From Turnera subulata (taxonomy: Eukaryota > Streptophyta > Magnoliopsida > Malpighiales > Passifloraceae), in the NCBI GenBank assembly GCA_028386065.3, contig JAKUCV010002239.1, positions 1,384 through 65,383 of the forward strand: a stretch of DNA of 64,000 nucleotides. The letters run 5' to 3'. The notes under the pieces were generated by a model. It did no database searches and was not told the origin of the DNA. It was given only the letters and a program-made list of their open reading frames with translations. Both the position numbers and the translations under genes were made by a program. The first letter of the stretch is position 1. Every line of letters starts with the position of its first letter. Below are positions 36,519 through 48,476 of this stretch, one piece after another.

Positions 36519-39250
36519 TGATGTCATCTTTCTGCAACGTAGGTTCCTACAAGTGCACAGGGTTGTAGTACTTTTATCAAGGTCGTATCCACAAGGACTG
36601 GGTTGAATCCGTTTTCCTTAAATTTCGGACAACAAGACTTGAAAACAATTAAACAGGGATGGATTTGGGTGAATAATAATTAAGAAGCAAAATAAGCAGT
36701 AAAATAAATGTAACAATAATTTAAACGAGGAAGAGATCAGGAATGCTGAATTCTTAGGCATCCGGGGGTTCACATGCTCTGTCTTATGCATGTAAATTGC
36801 TCAACAGCCTCATCACAGGCTGAGCTTGTGGGTGAGGCTGTGACGAATGAGATGTCTTGACGGGGCTCCCAACCTAAGGTACTATCAACGGCTTTCGATC
36901 TTATTGATAGTTCCCTAAGCTTCCATCTACCCCCTGTCACTAGAGTAAACGTCCACTTAAGGATGAAGTTTAATGTTGGTGCTAATATCCACAGTCTCTT
37001 CCTATCTTCTTTTGAATGTCTAAGGAGTGAAGGCTGACTATTGTAGGTCTAGCACTCCTAGCTTCTCCTTTCGGTCCTTCACTAGGCTGCTACTAAACTA
37101 AGAATATGCCACCCAATAATCAATTAAGAATAAAATTAGGAGTTGGGTTATCTCTTGACTATGCTGTCATGGAATGAGGCTGTGCTGGGCACAGCCTGAT
37201 GCTGTTGACAGCAAGGGAGTCAATTATAAGATTGGTTCTTGCAGGCGCTCTCAACCTATACTTGTCACGCCCCCACTAGCGTAACCGGCCAGGTGCCTAC
37301 AAAAGCTAAGCGTACCATTTAGGCACCCTCAAGCCTCATATCATCAGCTGGGCAGAAGTTAAGGACTTCAGCCCTATCAAAAGAACATGTTATGACCGAT
37401 GAAATACAACTCAGTACATACATAGATTAAATACAAGAGTACCATCTTACAACCCTCAACACCCATGTTACAAAGTTTATGCTACAAGGGCACTAGCCTC
37501 TAACTCAGCCTACATCAGTTTGTGCATTTACACAAAAGTAAGTATCTAGCCAAGGTCGGCTCAATACCCATCTCTAAGAATCCCTCCTGTTCGGGTCCTC
37601 CCAAATAGGCCTTTCCCTCTCACCCTGACCTGAAAGTAGAGTTAAGAAAGGGGGTGAGTTCACAACTCAGTAAGCCAAGAAATCATGCATGAAATGCAAG
37701 CAATGCATGCAATGCTGAACGTGAGCAACATCAAGTAAATATCCATAGACATCCTCTGCCACCAACACCCTGTCATTAGGGGAACAATGCCCTATGGCGA
37801 CTATGCGATTAGGCAGCAGTGCCTGTACCGATTCTTAACCAACAGCCCCCAATACGAGGCGTTCAGAGTCATGGGAAGTGCACATGACTTGCTGCCCAAC
37901 CTCACAGCCCCTAGTAGCCATTGTTTAAACCTGCCTTTTTAAACCAAGCGGGCAGTGCCCTCCGCAAGGCTCCTCAACCTGTTATTTGGCGCACAGGGTT
38001 CACACAAGTGCCCAACCATTCAAGGTAAGTACAAGCCCAGCTTGCACCACCAGCACAATCAATTGGCCAATGATTCCCATGATGCATATGGATGCAAATG
38101 CAATGCACAGCCCCAATTCATGGGCAATAAGGCAAGCAAGCACAAGCCACCAGTCAATCAAGCATATATCACCACACATAATCTTGCACCCTAGGTGCAC
38201 ATCAAGGCAGCAATGAACCTTCCGCCCAACACAGAATGCATCAACAAGCACACCAAGCACAATTCCCCAACTTACCTAATTACTATGCCTCTCTAAGCCT
38301 TTCTTCCCTTTGGATCTCTTTGTTATTCCCTGCCATGTGAATAATAGAGATCAATAACAATTCAACATCCATAAACAGGCAACAACTTATACAAAAGCAT
38401 GTAATTGCACAATTCAACAGGTACGAAAATGGCAGCAACTGAGGGGCTTGAGGTGCTTGCCTCCCCTTTGTTGCATGGGCAAGCAGGTGACTAAGCAGCC
38501 ACTTGCATGCCCAGCAACTTTGGTGGCTGCACCTCCTGCTCCCCTGCCACCTCGTGCTTAATTTCTTTAACCAGCCACTTTAACCTTCTGACCCTTAGTA
38601 ACTTTCACTCTCAGTACCATGACTCTTAAGTAGCTCTTGATTGGCTGCGTCCCCTTAAGCCCAAAGGTGCAGCTCTTGGCGCGCCAATGGCACCAAAACA
38701 TGCCAATTGCGCACCAACTGCGCACCCACAGCACAATTGTGCACCCATTGCATGCACACATGCTCAGGGACCAAACCATGGCTCCATCAAGTAAATATTT
38801 CGGGCCTCCTACTATACACGGGGCCTCACAATACTGCACCCATTTGCTTTCGCTCACAGATGCCTCCCATGATTCTCATCTTCCATGTGCTTTCGCATTG
38901 GTCAAACTCAGGGGATTAAGATTGGTGTTGAGGCTAATTCCTCAATTAGTTTCTAACACCGACAAGCTAGAAGACTAAGTGTTTGTTGTTGTTGTTCTAG
39001 TGGCTATGGTTTTTCCTTTCGGTCCTTCACCTAGCTATTTGTATTCATGCATGGTTTGATCAGAACTCAGACATGTAGCAAGCTCACAACAACTAAAACA
39101 AAAAATATGATTAAGAACATAAAAATGAGCAATTTATTACATAAGAACCCGAGACATGTTTACCTCTCTTCAACCTAAGAAGGGGTTGTTTAGTTCATAC
39201 TCAGAATTACAAAACAGAAGGGTGTATGTGATGGCATAATTTCTGAAACA
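36519..39250 (-). mobile_element. 3' LTR (truncated) of the reverse Athila-like element, containing a solo LTR
   Basis: Matches 41898-43060 closely on both sides of a 1568-base insertion. The shared sequence carries many AGGCTGTG and CACAGCCT motifs that can pair as hairpins. The matching stops near 39250, where internal element sequence begins. Confidence 0.8.
37263..38830 (-). mobile_element. Solo LTR with perfect ATACT target duplication
   Basis: Starts TGTCACGCCCCCAC and ends GGGGCCTCACA; ATACT flanks it at 37258-37262 and 38831-38835. The sister LTR at 42640 shows the empty site. Reading the LTR on the minus strand puts TGTGAGGCCCCG at its start and a GGGGGCGTGACA end, and brings a CTCACCCC box into the place where other chromovirus LTRs have it. 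So the insertion is probably in reverse. No internal region. Confidence 0.88.
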
Positions 39251-39279
39251 ATCTGGAGAGATTGAATTCCCCCGGGAAC

Positions 39280-39440
39280 ATCCATGGTAGGGTGATAGAT
39301 TTTTACCTTTTTACGATAGACCATGAACAGACTGATTCCATCACCTCCAATCTCCATTTCCCCATGAGGGAAACAGCGAAGAATGGTGAATGGACCTGTC
39401 TATTTGGATCGCCTCTTTTCCCAGAAAAGGACTTGGCCTC
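39280..39440 (-). pseudogene. Integrase C-terminal (GPF) remnant
   Basis: Read on the minus strand, this gives a TGPFTI...FPHGEMEI motif and a weak VY...KIYH end, the GPF/Y module found at the end of Athila-type integrases. It is followed directly by the truncated LTR. A stop codon interrupts it just before the GPF motif. Confidence 0.5.
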
Positions 39441-39663
39441 CCTTCTTGAAGACACGTTTGGTGTTTTGCTCATTGTTCCTTTTTAGGGGCTTCTCCTTGT
39501 AAACCATGGTACTACCATTCACATCCAAATGCACCCCGCTTAATCTTCTGGGGAGAATTTGTGCAAGGCCATCAGCTCCAGTTTGAGGGGTAGCCCACTA
39601 CTGTCGGGCAAGCTGCTGGACAGGCTGTTGGATACGCTGCTGGACAGGCTGTTGGATATGCTG

Positions 39664-40032
39664 CTAGACAGGCTGAGTCTGTTGCCTTAAGTTGATGCCG
39701 TCGTCAATAGTGTCAAACTTGCAGCAGGTGTCGAAGTCCAATTCTGGCTTAGGGGCCTTAGGCATATTGAAGTTCATCGTTTTTTCTCCAACTCTTAGTG
39801 TCACTCTTCTTTCCTCAACATCAATCAATGCTCTGGCCGCGGCAAGAAACGGCCGCCCTAAAATGATGGGTGTGTGGGCATCCAACGCCATACCCGTGAT
39901 CACAAAATCAACGGGAACAAAAAAGTCACCAACCCTCACAGGCACATCTTCTAATACTCCCACAGGATGCATAAGTGAGCGGTCAGCAAGCTGGATTTTC
40001 ATCCTTGTGGTCTTGATGTTCCCAAGGTCCAT
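39664..40032 (-). pseudogene. Aspartic protease fragment of the reverse element
   Basis: 122 codons starting MDLGNIKTTRMKIQLADRS, with FVPVDFVI and IILGRPFLAAARA motifs. These are the second half of the retropepsin-like protease in Athila-type elements, and the same motifs are found in the forward element at 47500-47720. The catalytic D-L-G-A part lies upstream in a broken frame. Not active. Confidence 0.75.
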
Positions 40033-40326
40033 ACCTTGAGTGATGGAAAGTGGCAGCAGGCTGACACTTTCTTCTAAGTCGCATAGTGCCCTTTCAATCT
40101 TCTTGCTCCCTACATGACATGGTATTGTAAAGCTTCCTGGGTCTGGGCATTTCTTGGATGGCGGATGTTGAATTAGAGTGCTCCCCTAGGCTGTCATAGT
40201 GAATTGCCTTTCCAATTTGGCCTTGTAGTATACTTCTGGATATGTGAGAGGAGGTTGATATGGTTTGACAATCTGGGGGTGTTTCTCTGCCTTCTTCGTG
40301 CCTACAGGCTTAGTGACGGACTCAGC

Positions 40327-41785
40327 CTATGTCTGCACCGTCTGTTCCAAGCTGGATGTTGATGTTGTCTGTTCCATAGCAACAGGTTGTCTTGGTGCTG
40401 TAGCCCTTAACTCCTCTTCACTACGAAGTGTCACAGCATTGCATTGTTCAATCCTCGGGTTCTCCACTGGTTTCCCTGGAAGGGTTCCTTGTTGATTAGT
40501 AGGCATCGAGGCTTGTTGCATAATCTGATTTTCGAGGATTTTGCTGTGGGATTTGATTTGATTAATCTCCTCGCTCATCTTGTTTTGGTTGTCCAAGATA
40601 GACTGCAGCATGCTCATCATGTCGGTGTTGTTGCCTTGCTGTCCTCCTTGGTTCTGCCTCTGGTACTGAGGTTGTCCGCCTTGATGCTGTCGTTGGGGCT
40701 GTTGTGGGATTCTTTCTTCATTTGATCCCCTCCAAGAGAAATTTGGATGATTTCTCCAAGATGGATTCTAAGTGTTCCCATATAGCCTTTGCTTCTGCTG
40801 GATGAAATTTTCTTGCTCAGAATCACACTCAGTAAAAAGTGGGCAATTGGACGTGCTGTAAGGTCCTCCACATCCTTCACAGTCTGAGGCTGTGAATGTG
40901 GCTGCTTTGACTTGAGCTGTCCCTAATTGTTTTCTGAGGGCTTCAATCTCTGCCTCTAGCTTAGTTACTCTGTCTACTCTAATTATTCTGGATGCCTTAA
41001 CTCCTTTGATCTGGGTTTTCCTTTTGGACAGGGCTTCAAGAATGGCAACTCCATCATTGTAGTCCTTGTCCAGAAATGAACCATTCGCCATTTTGTCGAG
41101 GGTGTTCTGGTCTTCATCACTTAGGCCGCAATAAAATTGCTTAAGTTGCACGGCCTCATCAATTCTGTGGTTTGGGCATCTCCTCAATAATCCCGTGAAG
41201 TGCTCCCAAGCATCACGAATTGATTCATCATAGCGTTGCTTGCCTCAAATTTGCAGCTTTGCTCGATGGGTGGTACTTCTTCAAGAAAGCTCTGACCAGG
41301 CTGTCCCAATCTGTGAAATGGCCTGCCTCATGGTTGTTAAGCCATTCCAATGCTTCATCTCTGAGTGAGAATGGGAATACCCTCATATACAGCTGCTCCT
41401 TGGTCATCCTGGCTATGTTTACAGTGCTACACACCCGCAAAAAATTCTGCAAGTGTGAATTTGGATCTTCTGAGGGTAAGCCTCCAAATGTGCGCCTCTC
41501 CAACATGTTGAGCAGGCTTGTTCTAATTTCATAGAGGACGTCTACATCTGGGATGGCTATACTGTTGTGGATGATGGTGGTGGGTGGTTGTAGGAGCTGT
41601 GACATGGGGATGTAAGGTCGCACAGGCTGAGCCTGTTCAACCTCTGGGTGTGCCCCTTCGTTGAGTCTGTTCGCCATATTTTGTTGTTTCTGCTTGCTCT
41701 TCTTGCAAAACTCACGGGCTGTCCTTTCAATCTCTTGGTGGAAGGTTAGAGATGGCTTCTTGCTCCTGGTTTGGGGCATGCACAA
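40327..41785 (-). pseudogene. gag of the reverse Athila-like element
   Basis: Three pieces in turn: 41785-41228 (capsid region with FGGLPSEDPNSHLQNFL and SLRDEALEWLNN), 41187-40768 (rest of capsid plus a Cys motif CEGCGGPYSTSNC), and 40620-40327 (Gln-rich helical part). Frameshifts and a small deletion separate them. Capsid motifs match those of the forward element at 45.7-46.3 kb, so both belong to the same broad lineage. It could not give a full Gag. Confidence 0.75.
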
Positions 41786-41897
41786 CTTGAAAACTCCAAC
41801 TTGGAAAAAGAAAGGGGTAAGTAATAAAAAGCCTAATTAGTTAGAAATAAAAAGTAAAAGAATCAAGCGCCAGTCCCCAGCAACGGCGCCAAAAACT

Positions 41898-43985
41898 TGA
41901 TGTCGTCTTTCTGCAACGTAGGTTCCTGCAAGTGCACAGGGTTATTGTAGTACTTTTATCAAGGTCGTATCCACAGGGACTGGGTTGAATCCATTTTCCT
42001 TAAATTTCGGACAACTAGACTTGAAAACAATTAAACAGGGATGGATTTGGGTGAATAATAATTAAGAAGCAAAATAAGCAGTAAAATAAATGTAATAATA
42101 ATTTAAACGAGGAAGAGATCAGGAATGCTGAATTCTTAGGCATCCGGGGGTTCACATGCTCTGTCTTATGCGTGTAAATTGCTCGACAGCCTCATCACAG
42201 GCTGAGCTTGTGGGTGAGGCTGTGACTAATGAGGTGTCTTGACGGGGCTCCCAACCTAAGGTACTATCAACGGCTTTCGATCTTATTAATAGTTCCCTAA
42301 GCTTCCATCTACCCCCTGTCACTAGAGTAAACGTCCACTTAAGGATGAAGTTTAATGTTGGTGCTAATACCCACAGTCTCTCCCTATCTTCTTTCGAATG
42401 TCTAAGGAGTGAAGGCTGACTATTGTAGGTCTAGCACTCCTGGCTTCTCCTTTCGGTCCTTCACTAGGCTGCTACTAAACTAAGAATATGCCACCCAATA
42501 ATCAATCAAGAATCAAATTAGGAGTTGGATTTTCTCTTGACTATGCTGTCATGGAATGAGGCTGTGCTGGGCACAGCCTGATGCTGTTGCAGCAAGGGAG
42601 TCAATTATAAGATTGGTTCTTGCAGGCGCTCTCAACCTATACTGCACCCATTTACTTTCGCTCACAGGTGCCTCCCATGGTTCTCATCTTCCATGTGCTT
42701 TCGCATTGGTCAAACTCAGGGGATTAAGATTGGTGTTGAGGCTAATTCCTCAATTAGTTTCTAACCCCGTCACAAGCTAGAAGACTAAGTGTTTGTTGTT
42801 GTTGTTCTAGTGGCTATGGTTTTTCCTTTCGGTCCTTCACCTAGCTGTTTGTATTCATGCATGGCTTGATCAGAACTCAGACATGTAGCAAGCTCACAAC
42901 AACTAAAATAAAAAATATGATTAAGAACATAAAAATAAGCAATTTATTACATAAGAACCCGAGACATGTTTACCTACCTTCAACCTAAGAAGGGGTTGTT
43001 TAGTTCATACTCAGAATTACAAAACAGATGGGTGTATGTGATGGCAAAATTTCTGGAACAATTTGGGGGCTAGGGGCGACACGATTTCTGCCCAGAAAAG
43101 GGTACAGAATCGTGTTTCCCCTAGAACCCTTGGTGTTTTTGGGTTCTGCCCCTGTTCCAGAACTTCTGCAAGTTCTTTGTATTTTCTGGGTTGATCTCTG
43201 GATTCCCCGATGCCAGGATGCCTTTCTCCTCTTCTCTTCACCCTTTTTGTAGATGCAGCTCCCTTCTCTTCCTCCTCTCCACCTGCTGGAGAGCATGGGT
43301 GTTTGGGCAAGTTGGCTCCTCTGTCCTCCAGCGTGTGTGTCAGGATAGGCATAATGGGCACCAAGTTGATTGGTGGATTGTGAGTTCCAAGGCACCCTTT
43401 GTAGAGGATAATTATTCTTTAAGGTAGATTCCCTCTGAGTGGCATGTGCCTATTCCTTTTTCCCTGGAAAGTGTTCTGGGAACGTCAAGAGAATGCTTGT
43501 TTATGTTAGTGGAGCATATGGTGCAAGTAGCACAATTTTATATTATTCCTGAAATTTTGGGTTTTGCAGGACGCACAGTATGAGGCTGTGCAAGGTTTAA
43601 TTGCAGTCCTCCTTCGACTTCTTCTTTAGTTGGTTTTTGCCTCTACTACTGATAATGAGGTGTCATGAAGACTTCCTGGAAACGATCGGGGACAATGAGC
43701 CTTAGTGGAAATCTTGCGATTTGCAGGTGGAATTAGGCTTTTAATTGGGTTCATAATGAACAACAGCCTCAAGGGCTCTGCAACAGGCTCATGCTATGGC
43801 AGAGGCTGTTTCTTCAAATTCTTCAAAGAAATCTTCCCAAATTGGTTGAAATGCACCTGAAATCACTAATTATGCAGTAAAGGGTAGGAATACAGGAAAT
43901 ACGACGAAATTATGCGTAGGAGGCATATAATCATGAAAGAATGAGCACATATCATGCCTAAAATCATGCCTAAAACTATGCATAT
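41898..43985 (-). mobile_element. 5' LTR of the reverse Athila-like element
   Basis: The inner end TGATGTCGTC at 41898 is adjacent to the reversed primer site. The part to 43060 is shared with the other LTR; the rest to about 43985 is present only here because the other copy is truncated. A near-perfect hairpin lies at 43070-43124. ORFs inside are not convincing. Confidence 0.65.
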
Positions 43986-45429
43986 TTCGTGTGCATCATT
44001 GGACATATCTACTCGGAGGAGCACTCAGTCGATTTTGGCCCAGAAAAACATGGATTTCTGCACCGACCCAGGCCCAGTGTTTTGACAATATCTCGAGCTA
44101 CAAAAGTCCAATTGAGGAGTTTTTTTATGAAAAAGAAAGCTGCAAGCATTATCTAAAACTCTGTAGAAGAGCCCAAAACCCAGTTTGGACGTCTTCTATG
44201 AGTAAAGTGCCGTGAAAGTTTCAGATTAGAAAACAGGCAAAATCCAACTTGGAGTGCAAGTCAAGGAATTCAATTATCATTCAAAGAAGGAGACCCTTGG
44301 ACGACCTCCAGCACCAAAACCACTATAAATATACCTCTTGGGGCGTCATATTGAGGAGGCCGAGTTCAGAGGGCGAAGCTCTGCCAAATTATTTAGGATT
44401 TAGGTCACACACACTAATAGGATTAGGGTTTCTTCTCTTTCTCTCTATTAGGTGGTGCCGAATTCTCTAGTAAGGCTCAAAGATTATTCCCCTCAACTTT
44501 TCAGCAAGATATTGAAGATCCAAAGACACAGAATCATCAGTTTCAGAAGCACAAATTCGAGATCAAGGAGCTGCAGAAGTCGACAGCAATCTTTCTGCAG
44601 AAATCGACTACACCTTCTCCTTTATTCGGTTTTTCTGTTATTTGATTCCATTTTGAATTCTTGTGTTGATTTTGATTTTATTATTTTTATGTAGAACTAA
44701 TCTCTTAATCTAGGATTAGGGATATAGCCAATTACTCTTATGCTTTTATAATTTTATTCGGATATTGTTCTTGGAATCTGTTGTGTTTGTTTGATCTATG
44801 TGTGCTGAATTGTTTGTTGTTTGCTTGATCACCAAGTTTACATTAATTTAGATCTAAATCTTTGTTGATGGCGATATGTGAGAGCTGAGTTATTGATTAG
44901 GTTTTAGATCTGAACATCATAGATTGATTAGAAGACTAGAGATGCGAAAGCTGATAGTTATTCTTAAGGTTGATAAATTGTCTATGCTTAATGAATTTAG
45001 TTACAAACTGTGCTAATGAGAACTAGGTAGTTATGGACTGAATAATTGATTCAACATGCAAGAGCTGAGAGTTAATACTTTAAGACAATTAGCCCACAAT
45101 AATCAATAGACATCCAAGATCATACCCGGATATATTATTTGCATAAGTAGTGATTGTGTGAACCCCGAACTCCTAGGTTGCTTTTATTATTGCATAACTC
45201 GACTTCATACACCCTTCGCCGATTTTACTTTTTATTTTTATTATTTGTTAATTTCGATTTTAGCTACCAACTCTCATCAATAATTGATTTGCCTAGATAA
45301 TCACAAGTTGTTATTGACATAGTACTTAAACTGTTCTTTGTGGGATCGACCTTGTTGCTATAACAGACACTGTGCGCTTGCAGGTTAATCGTAGTGTTTA
45401 GTGTGGGTTAAAAACGCTATCAAGTATTT

Positions 45430-45447
45430 TGGCGCCGTTGCCAGGGA
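45430..45447 (+). other. Primer binding site (tRNA-Asp type)
   Basis: TGGCGCCGTTGCCAGGGA, eight bases after the LTR end, matches the TGGCGCCGTTGCCGGGGA site typical of Athila-like elements with one change. Confidence 0.65.
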
Positions 45448-45668
45448 ACGGTGTTAATATTATTGAGATAACAACTAGATTACTTTAGGTTTTATTTTTT
45501 CTGCATTTTCTTTTTCTTTTAAATTCGATTTTTTTTTTCTTTCTTTTCTGCAGGTGTTGCCGATTTTAAGACCAAAGCTTGATGTGGTGATAGCATTGTT
45601 GAGATTGATCTAGGAGGACACCGACATAAGAGAGGAAAAGAAGGACGAATTTTGCAGAAACATCAAGC

Positions 45669-48476
45669 ATGGCAGAAGGACAGAGGAAGACGTTGCGTGA
45701 CTACGCAATGCCGAGCTTGGACGCCGCGCAATCAAGTGTTGCAAAACCGGAGATCACAGCCAACAACTTCGAACTCAAGCCAGCACTTGTTAAGATGGTG
45801 CAACATGATCAATTTGGAGGCTTAGACAATGAAAATCTGAATCAACATCTACAAAGCTTCTTGGAGATATGCGATTTAATCAAGATTGATGGAGCAACTG
45901 AAGATGCTATTCGCCTTTGTTTATTTTCGTTCTCATTACGCAACAAGGCAAAGAAGTGGCTCTAATTGAGTGCACATGCAACCTACAAGACATGGGACGA
46001 ATTATCTAAGGCATTCCTAAGCAAGTATTATCCACCTGATAAAGCAGCACGAATTCGAAGCATGATTACATCTTTTGCCCAAGATGGTGGAGAAAGCTTT
46101 TGTGAGGCATGGGAGTGTTACAAGGAACTTTTGCAAAGATGCCCACAACATGGTTTAGTCGACTGGTTAATAGTCCAATCATTCTTTAATGGTTTAACTG
46201 GATCTTTGCGTATGAGTTTGAATGCAGCCTCCGGAGGAGCGTTTATGTCACAATCACCAAAAGTGGCATACCAAAGGATCGAAACTATGGTAAGCAACAA
46301 TTTCCAAGGTTCTTCACGACCTAATCAAAAGGAAGTAGCTGGAGTTTGGGACATAGATACTATCATGCTAAATGCCAAGTTTGATGCTCTTACTAAGCAA
46401 TTAGCAGCAATAATGCCATCTCTGATTTGCGGCAATTGTGGAGGAAGAGGACATCTGAGTGCAAGTTGCCCTACTAGTGATACACTTCCGATTGAGCAAC
46501 TGAACCTCATGAGCCAACGGCAGCAAGAGAAGCCTTATTCCAACACATACAATCCGGAGTGGACGAGTCATCCAACATGGGAGGGGCGAAATTGCATTCA
46601 GCAAGGGAATCTTCAAGGATTAGCACCACGGCAGTTGAATACTCATGCTCCACAACAACCTGATCTTCATGTGATGATGCAATCTTTGATGGAATCCCAG
46701 CGTCAACAAATGGAGAGTCAATGTCAATTGATGGAAACTCAACACGCACAAATGAAGATGATGCAAAGATTCACAAACAAGTTGATGGAACTGAAGACTC
46801 ACTCGAAGATGCTTGAGACGCAAATCGCGCAGCAAGCTGAGGTGATCAAGAGTGTCCCAGGAAACTTACTGGGGCAGCCTATAGTTAATCCAAGCGAACA
46901 TGTGAAAGCTGTGATGCTTAGAAGCGACAAGCAATTGGAGGATGTCCACCAACCCAAAGAGGATGTCGAAACCACCTCCAAACAAGAAGAGGAAGAGGAA
47001 CCTGAAGGAGAAGTGCAATCAACCGACAAGGAAGCAAAGGAGAAGAAGCAAGAGCAAGAGGAGTGGATTCCCAAGTGGAAGCTGGCGAAGCAGAAAAGAG
47101 AGCAACCAAAGGAGTTACGGCCTGAAGTCAAAGCTTATGAACCACCAGTTCCATTCCCTCAACGACTCCAGCAGAGCAAACAAGACAAACAATTCGGGAG
47201 ATTTCTTAAACATTTGCAGAAATTACACGTTCATGTTCCATTTACTAGAGCTATTTCTCAAATGCCTGCTTATGCTAAATTTCTTAAGGATATTCTTACC
47301 AGGGAAAGGAAGCTAGAAGATTATGAAACGGTGGCGCTTATGGAGAAATGCAGTGCAATCTTACAAAATAAGTTGCCCCCGAAATTGAAGGATCCTGGAA
47401 GCTTTTCTATCCCTTGCCACATTGGTTCTATGTGCATTGAAAGAGCATTATGTGATTTGGGAGCCAGTGTTAGTCTTATTCCAAAGCGGATTGCGGAGAT
47501 GCTAGATATTGGAGAACTGAAGCCGACGAATATCTCTCTTCAACTGGCCGACCGATCAGTCAAACACCCAATAGGGATATTAGAGGACATTCCAATCCAG
47601 GTTGGAAAATTTTTTGTGCCAGTGGATTTTGTGGTGCTCGACATGGAGATTGATTCCCAGATGCTGATTATTCTTGGACGACCACTCTTAGCTACTGTTG
47701 GAGCTCAAATTGATGTTCGTGATGGAAAGCTTACTCTCCAGATAGGGAATGACAAGGTCGAGTTTGATGTCTTCCGAGCAATAAGAGGACCTCTCGAGGA
47801 AGACAGTTGTTTTCAAGTGGATGCCATGGATAATGTTGTCAAGGAAGTGAGTAAAGATGCAGCAAATAATTGCTTTCGAGTTGATGAAATCACCCGACCA
47901 CCGGATGTCGCACCAAAGTTACTTTGTCCAATGAAAGGACAAGGGGATGAGCACATAAAGATTATCAAGAAGCAAGAGTTCGTGGAAGGTGACTTGGTGA
48001 TGCATTTTAGTGCTAAATTAGATGTGTGGTCTGGACCCTTCAAGGTATCAAAAACCCTTCCTTATGGAGCTGTAGAAGTTTGGGACAAAGAGAAAGGAAC
48101 TTTTAAGGTGAATGGTCGAAACGTGAAGTTGCATAAAGAAAGAATGCGGAAGCAAGCTGCGCCAATATCCTCTACTCCAACCAATCATGACACTTGTCAA
48201 GTTTCTACAAAGCCGTTGATATCGGTGGAGAATTTGAAGAAACGAAAGTTTAAGCGAGGTGACAAGGTGCTGCTTTACGATTCCAAATGGAAGGGAAAGC
48301 TCAATTCCCCTTGGACGGGACCATTCAAGGTGTCAAACCTACTTCTAAATGGAGATGTGGAGATATACAATGAAAGAGATGGAACTTTCAAAGTGAATGG
48401 CCAAAGACTCAATATTTTCTATGATGGCAATTTTCAAGGGAGGCGATTCACTGAGAAGCTCCATGATCCACCATAA
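45669..48476 (+). pseudogene. gag-protease frame fused to two integrase-tail GPF modules, no polymerase
   Basis: The frame starts at ATG 45669 and is broken only by TAA at 45963. It is then open for 836 codons. Residues counted from 45966: capsid continuation (1-130), zinc knuckle CGNCGGRGHLSASC (about 155-168), Gln/Met-rich helical region (240-300), acidic/basic charged stretch (330-390), retropepsin-like domain with catalytic DLGAS near 496 and IILGRP near 570. After only ~75 further residues come two related modules, WSGPFKV...FKVNGRNVKL (about 688) and WTGPFKV...FKVNGQRLNI (about 783). These GPF/Y modules normally end an integrase. Reverse transcriptase, RNase H and the integrase core are absent although the frame is intact, so the element would be non-autonomous. 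The single TAA leaves Gag in two pieces. Confidence 0.8.

Larger units (their letters stand above)
36515..43985 (-). mobile_element. Reverse Athila-like element, internally deleted
   Basis: Read on the minus strand: LTR (about 43985 to 41898), primer site (reverse of TGGCGCCGTTGCTGGGG, near 41876-41893), gag, protease, an integrase-tail remnant, then a second LTR (39250 to 36519). The two LTRs match until about 39256/43066, beyond which the 3' LTR lacks its first ~0.9 kb. Reverse transcriptase, RNase H and the integrase core are missing. The outer ends are uncertain by a few bases, and no clean target duplication was found. Confidence 0.7.
36164..45422 (+). mobile_element. 5' LTR of the Athila-like element (split)
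   Basis: About 1.79 kb once the inserted reverse element (about 36515-43984) is removed. The left part is 36164-36513 and the right part about 43985-45422. A TATA box CTATAAATA sits at 44332-44340. The end GCTATCA is four to eight bases before the primer site. No second copy of this LTR is present in the window. Confidence 0.72.

Noticed and set aside
37955..38260. 79-86 codon ORFs in the solo LTR
   Set aside because: No motifs, overlapping in several frames, inside an LTR.
46118..47131. Minus-strand ORFs of 60-110 codons
   Set aside because: Shadows of the 836-codon gag-protease frame.
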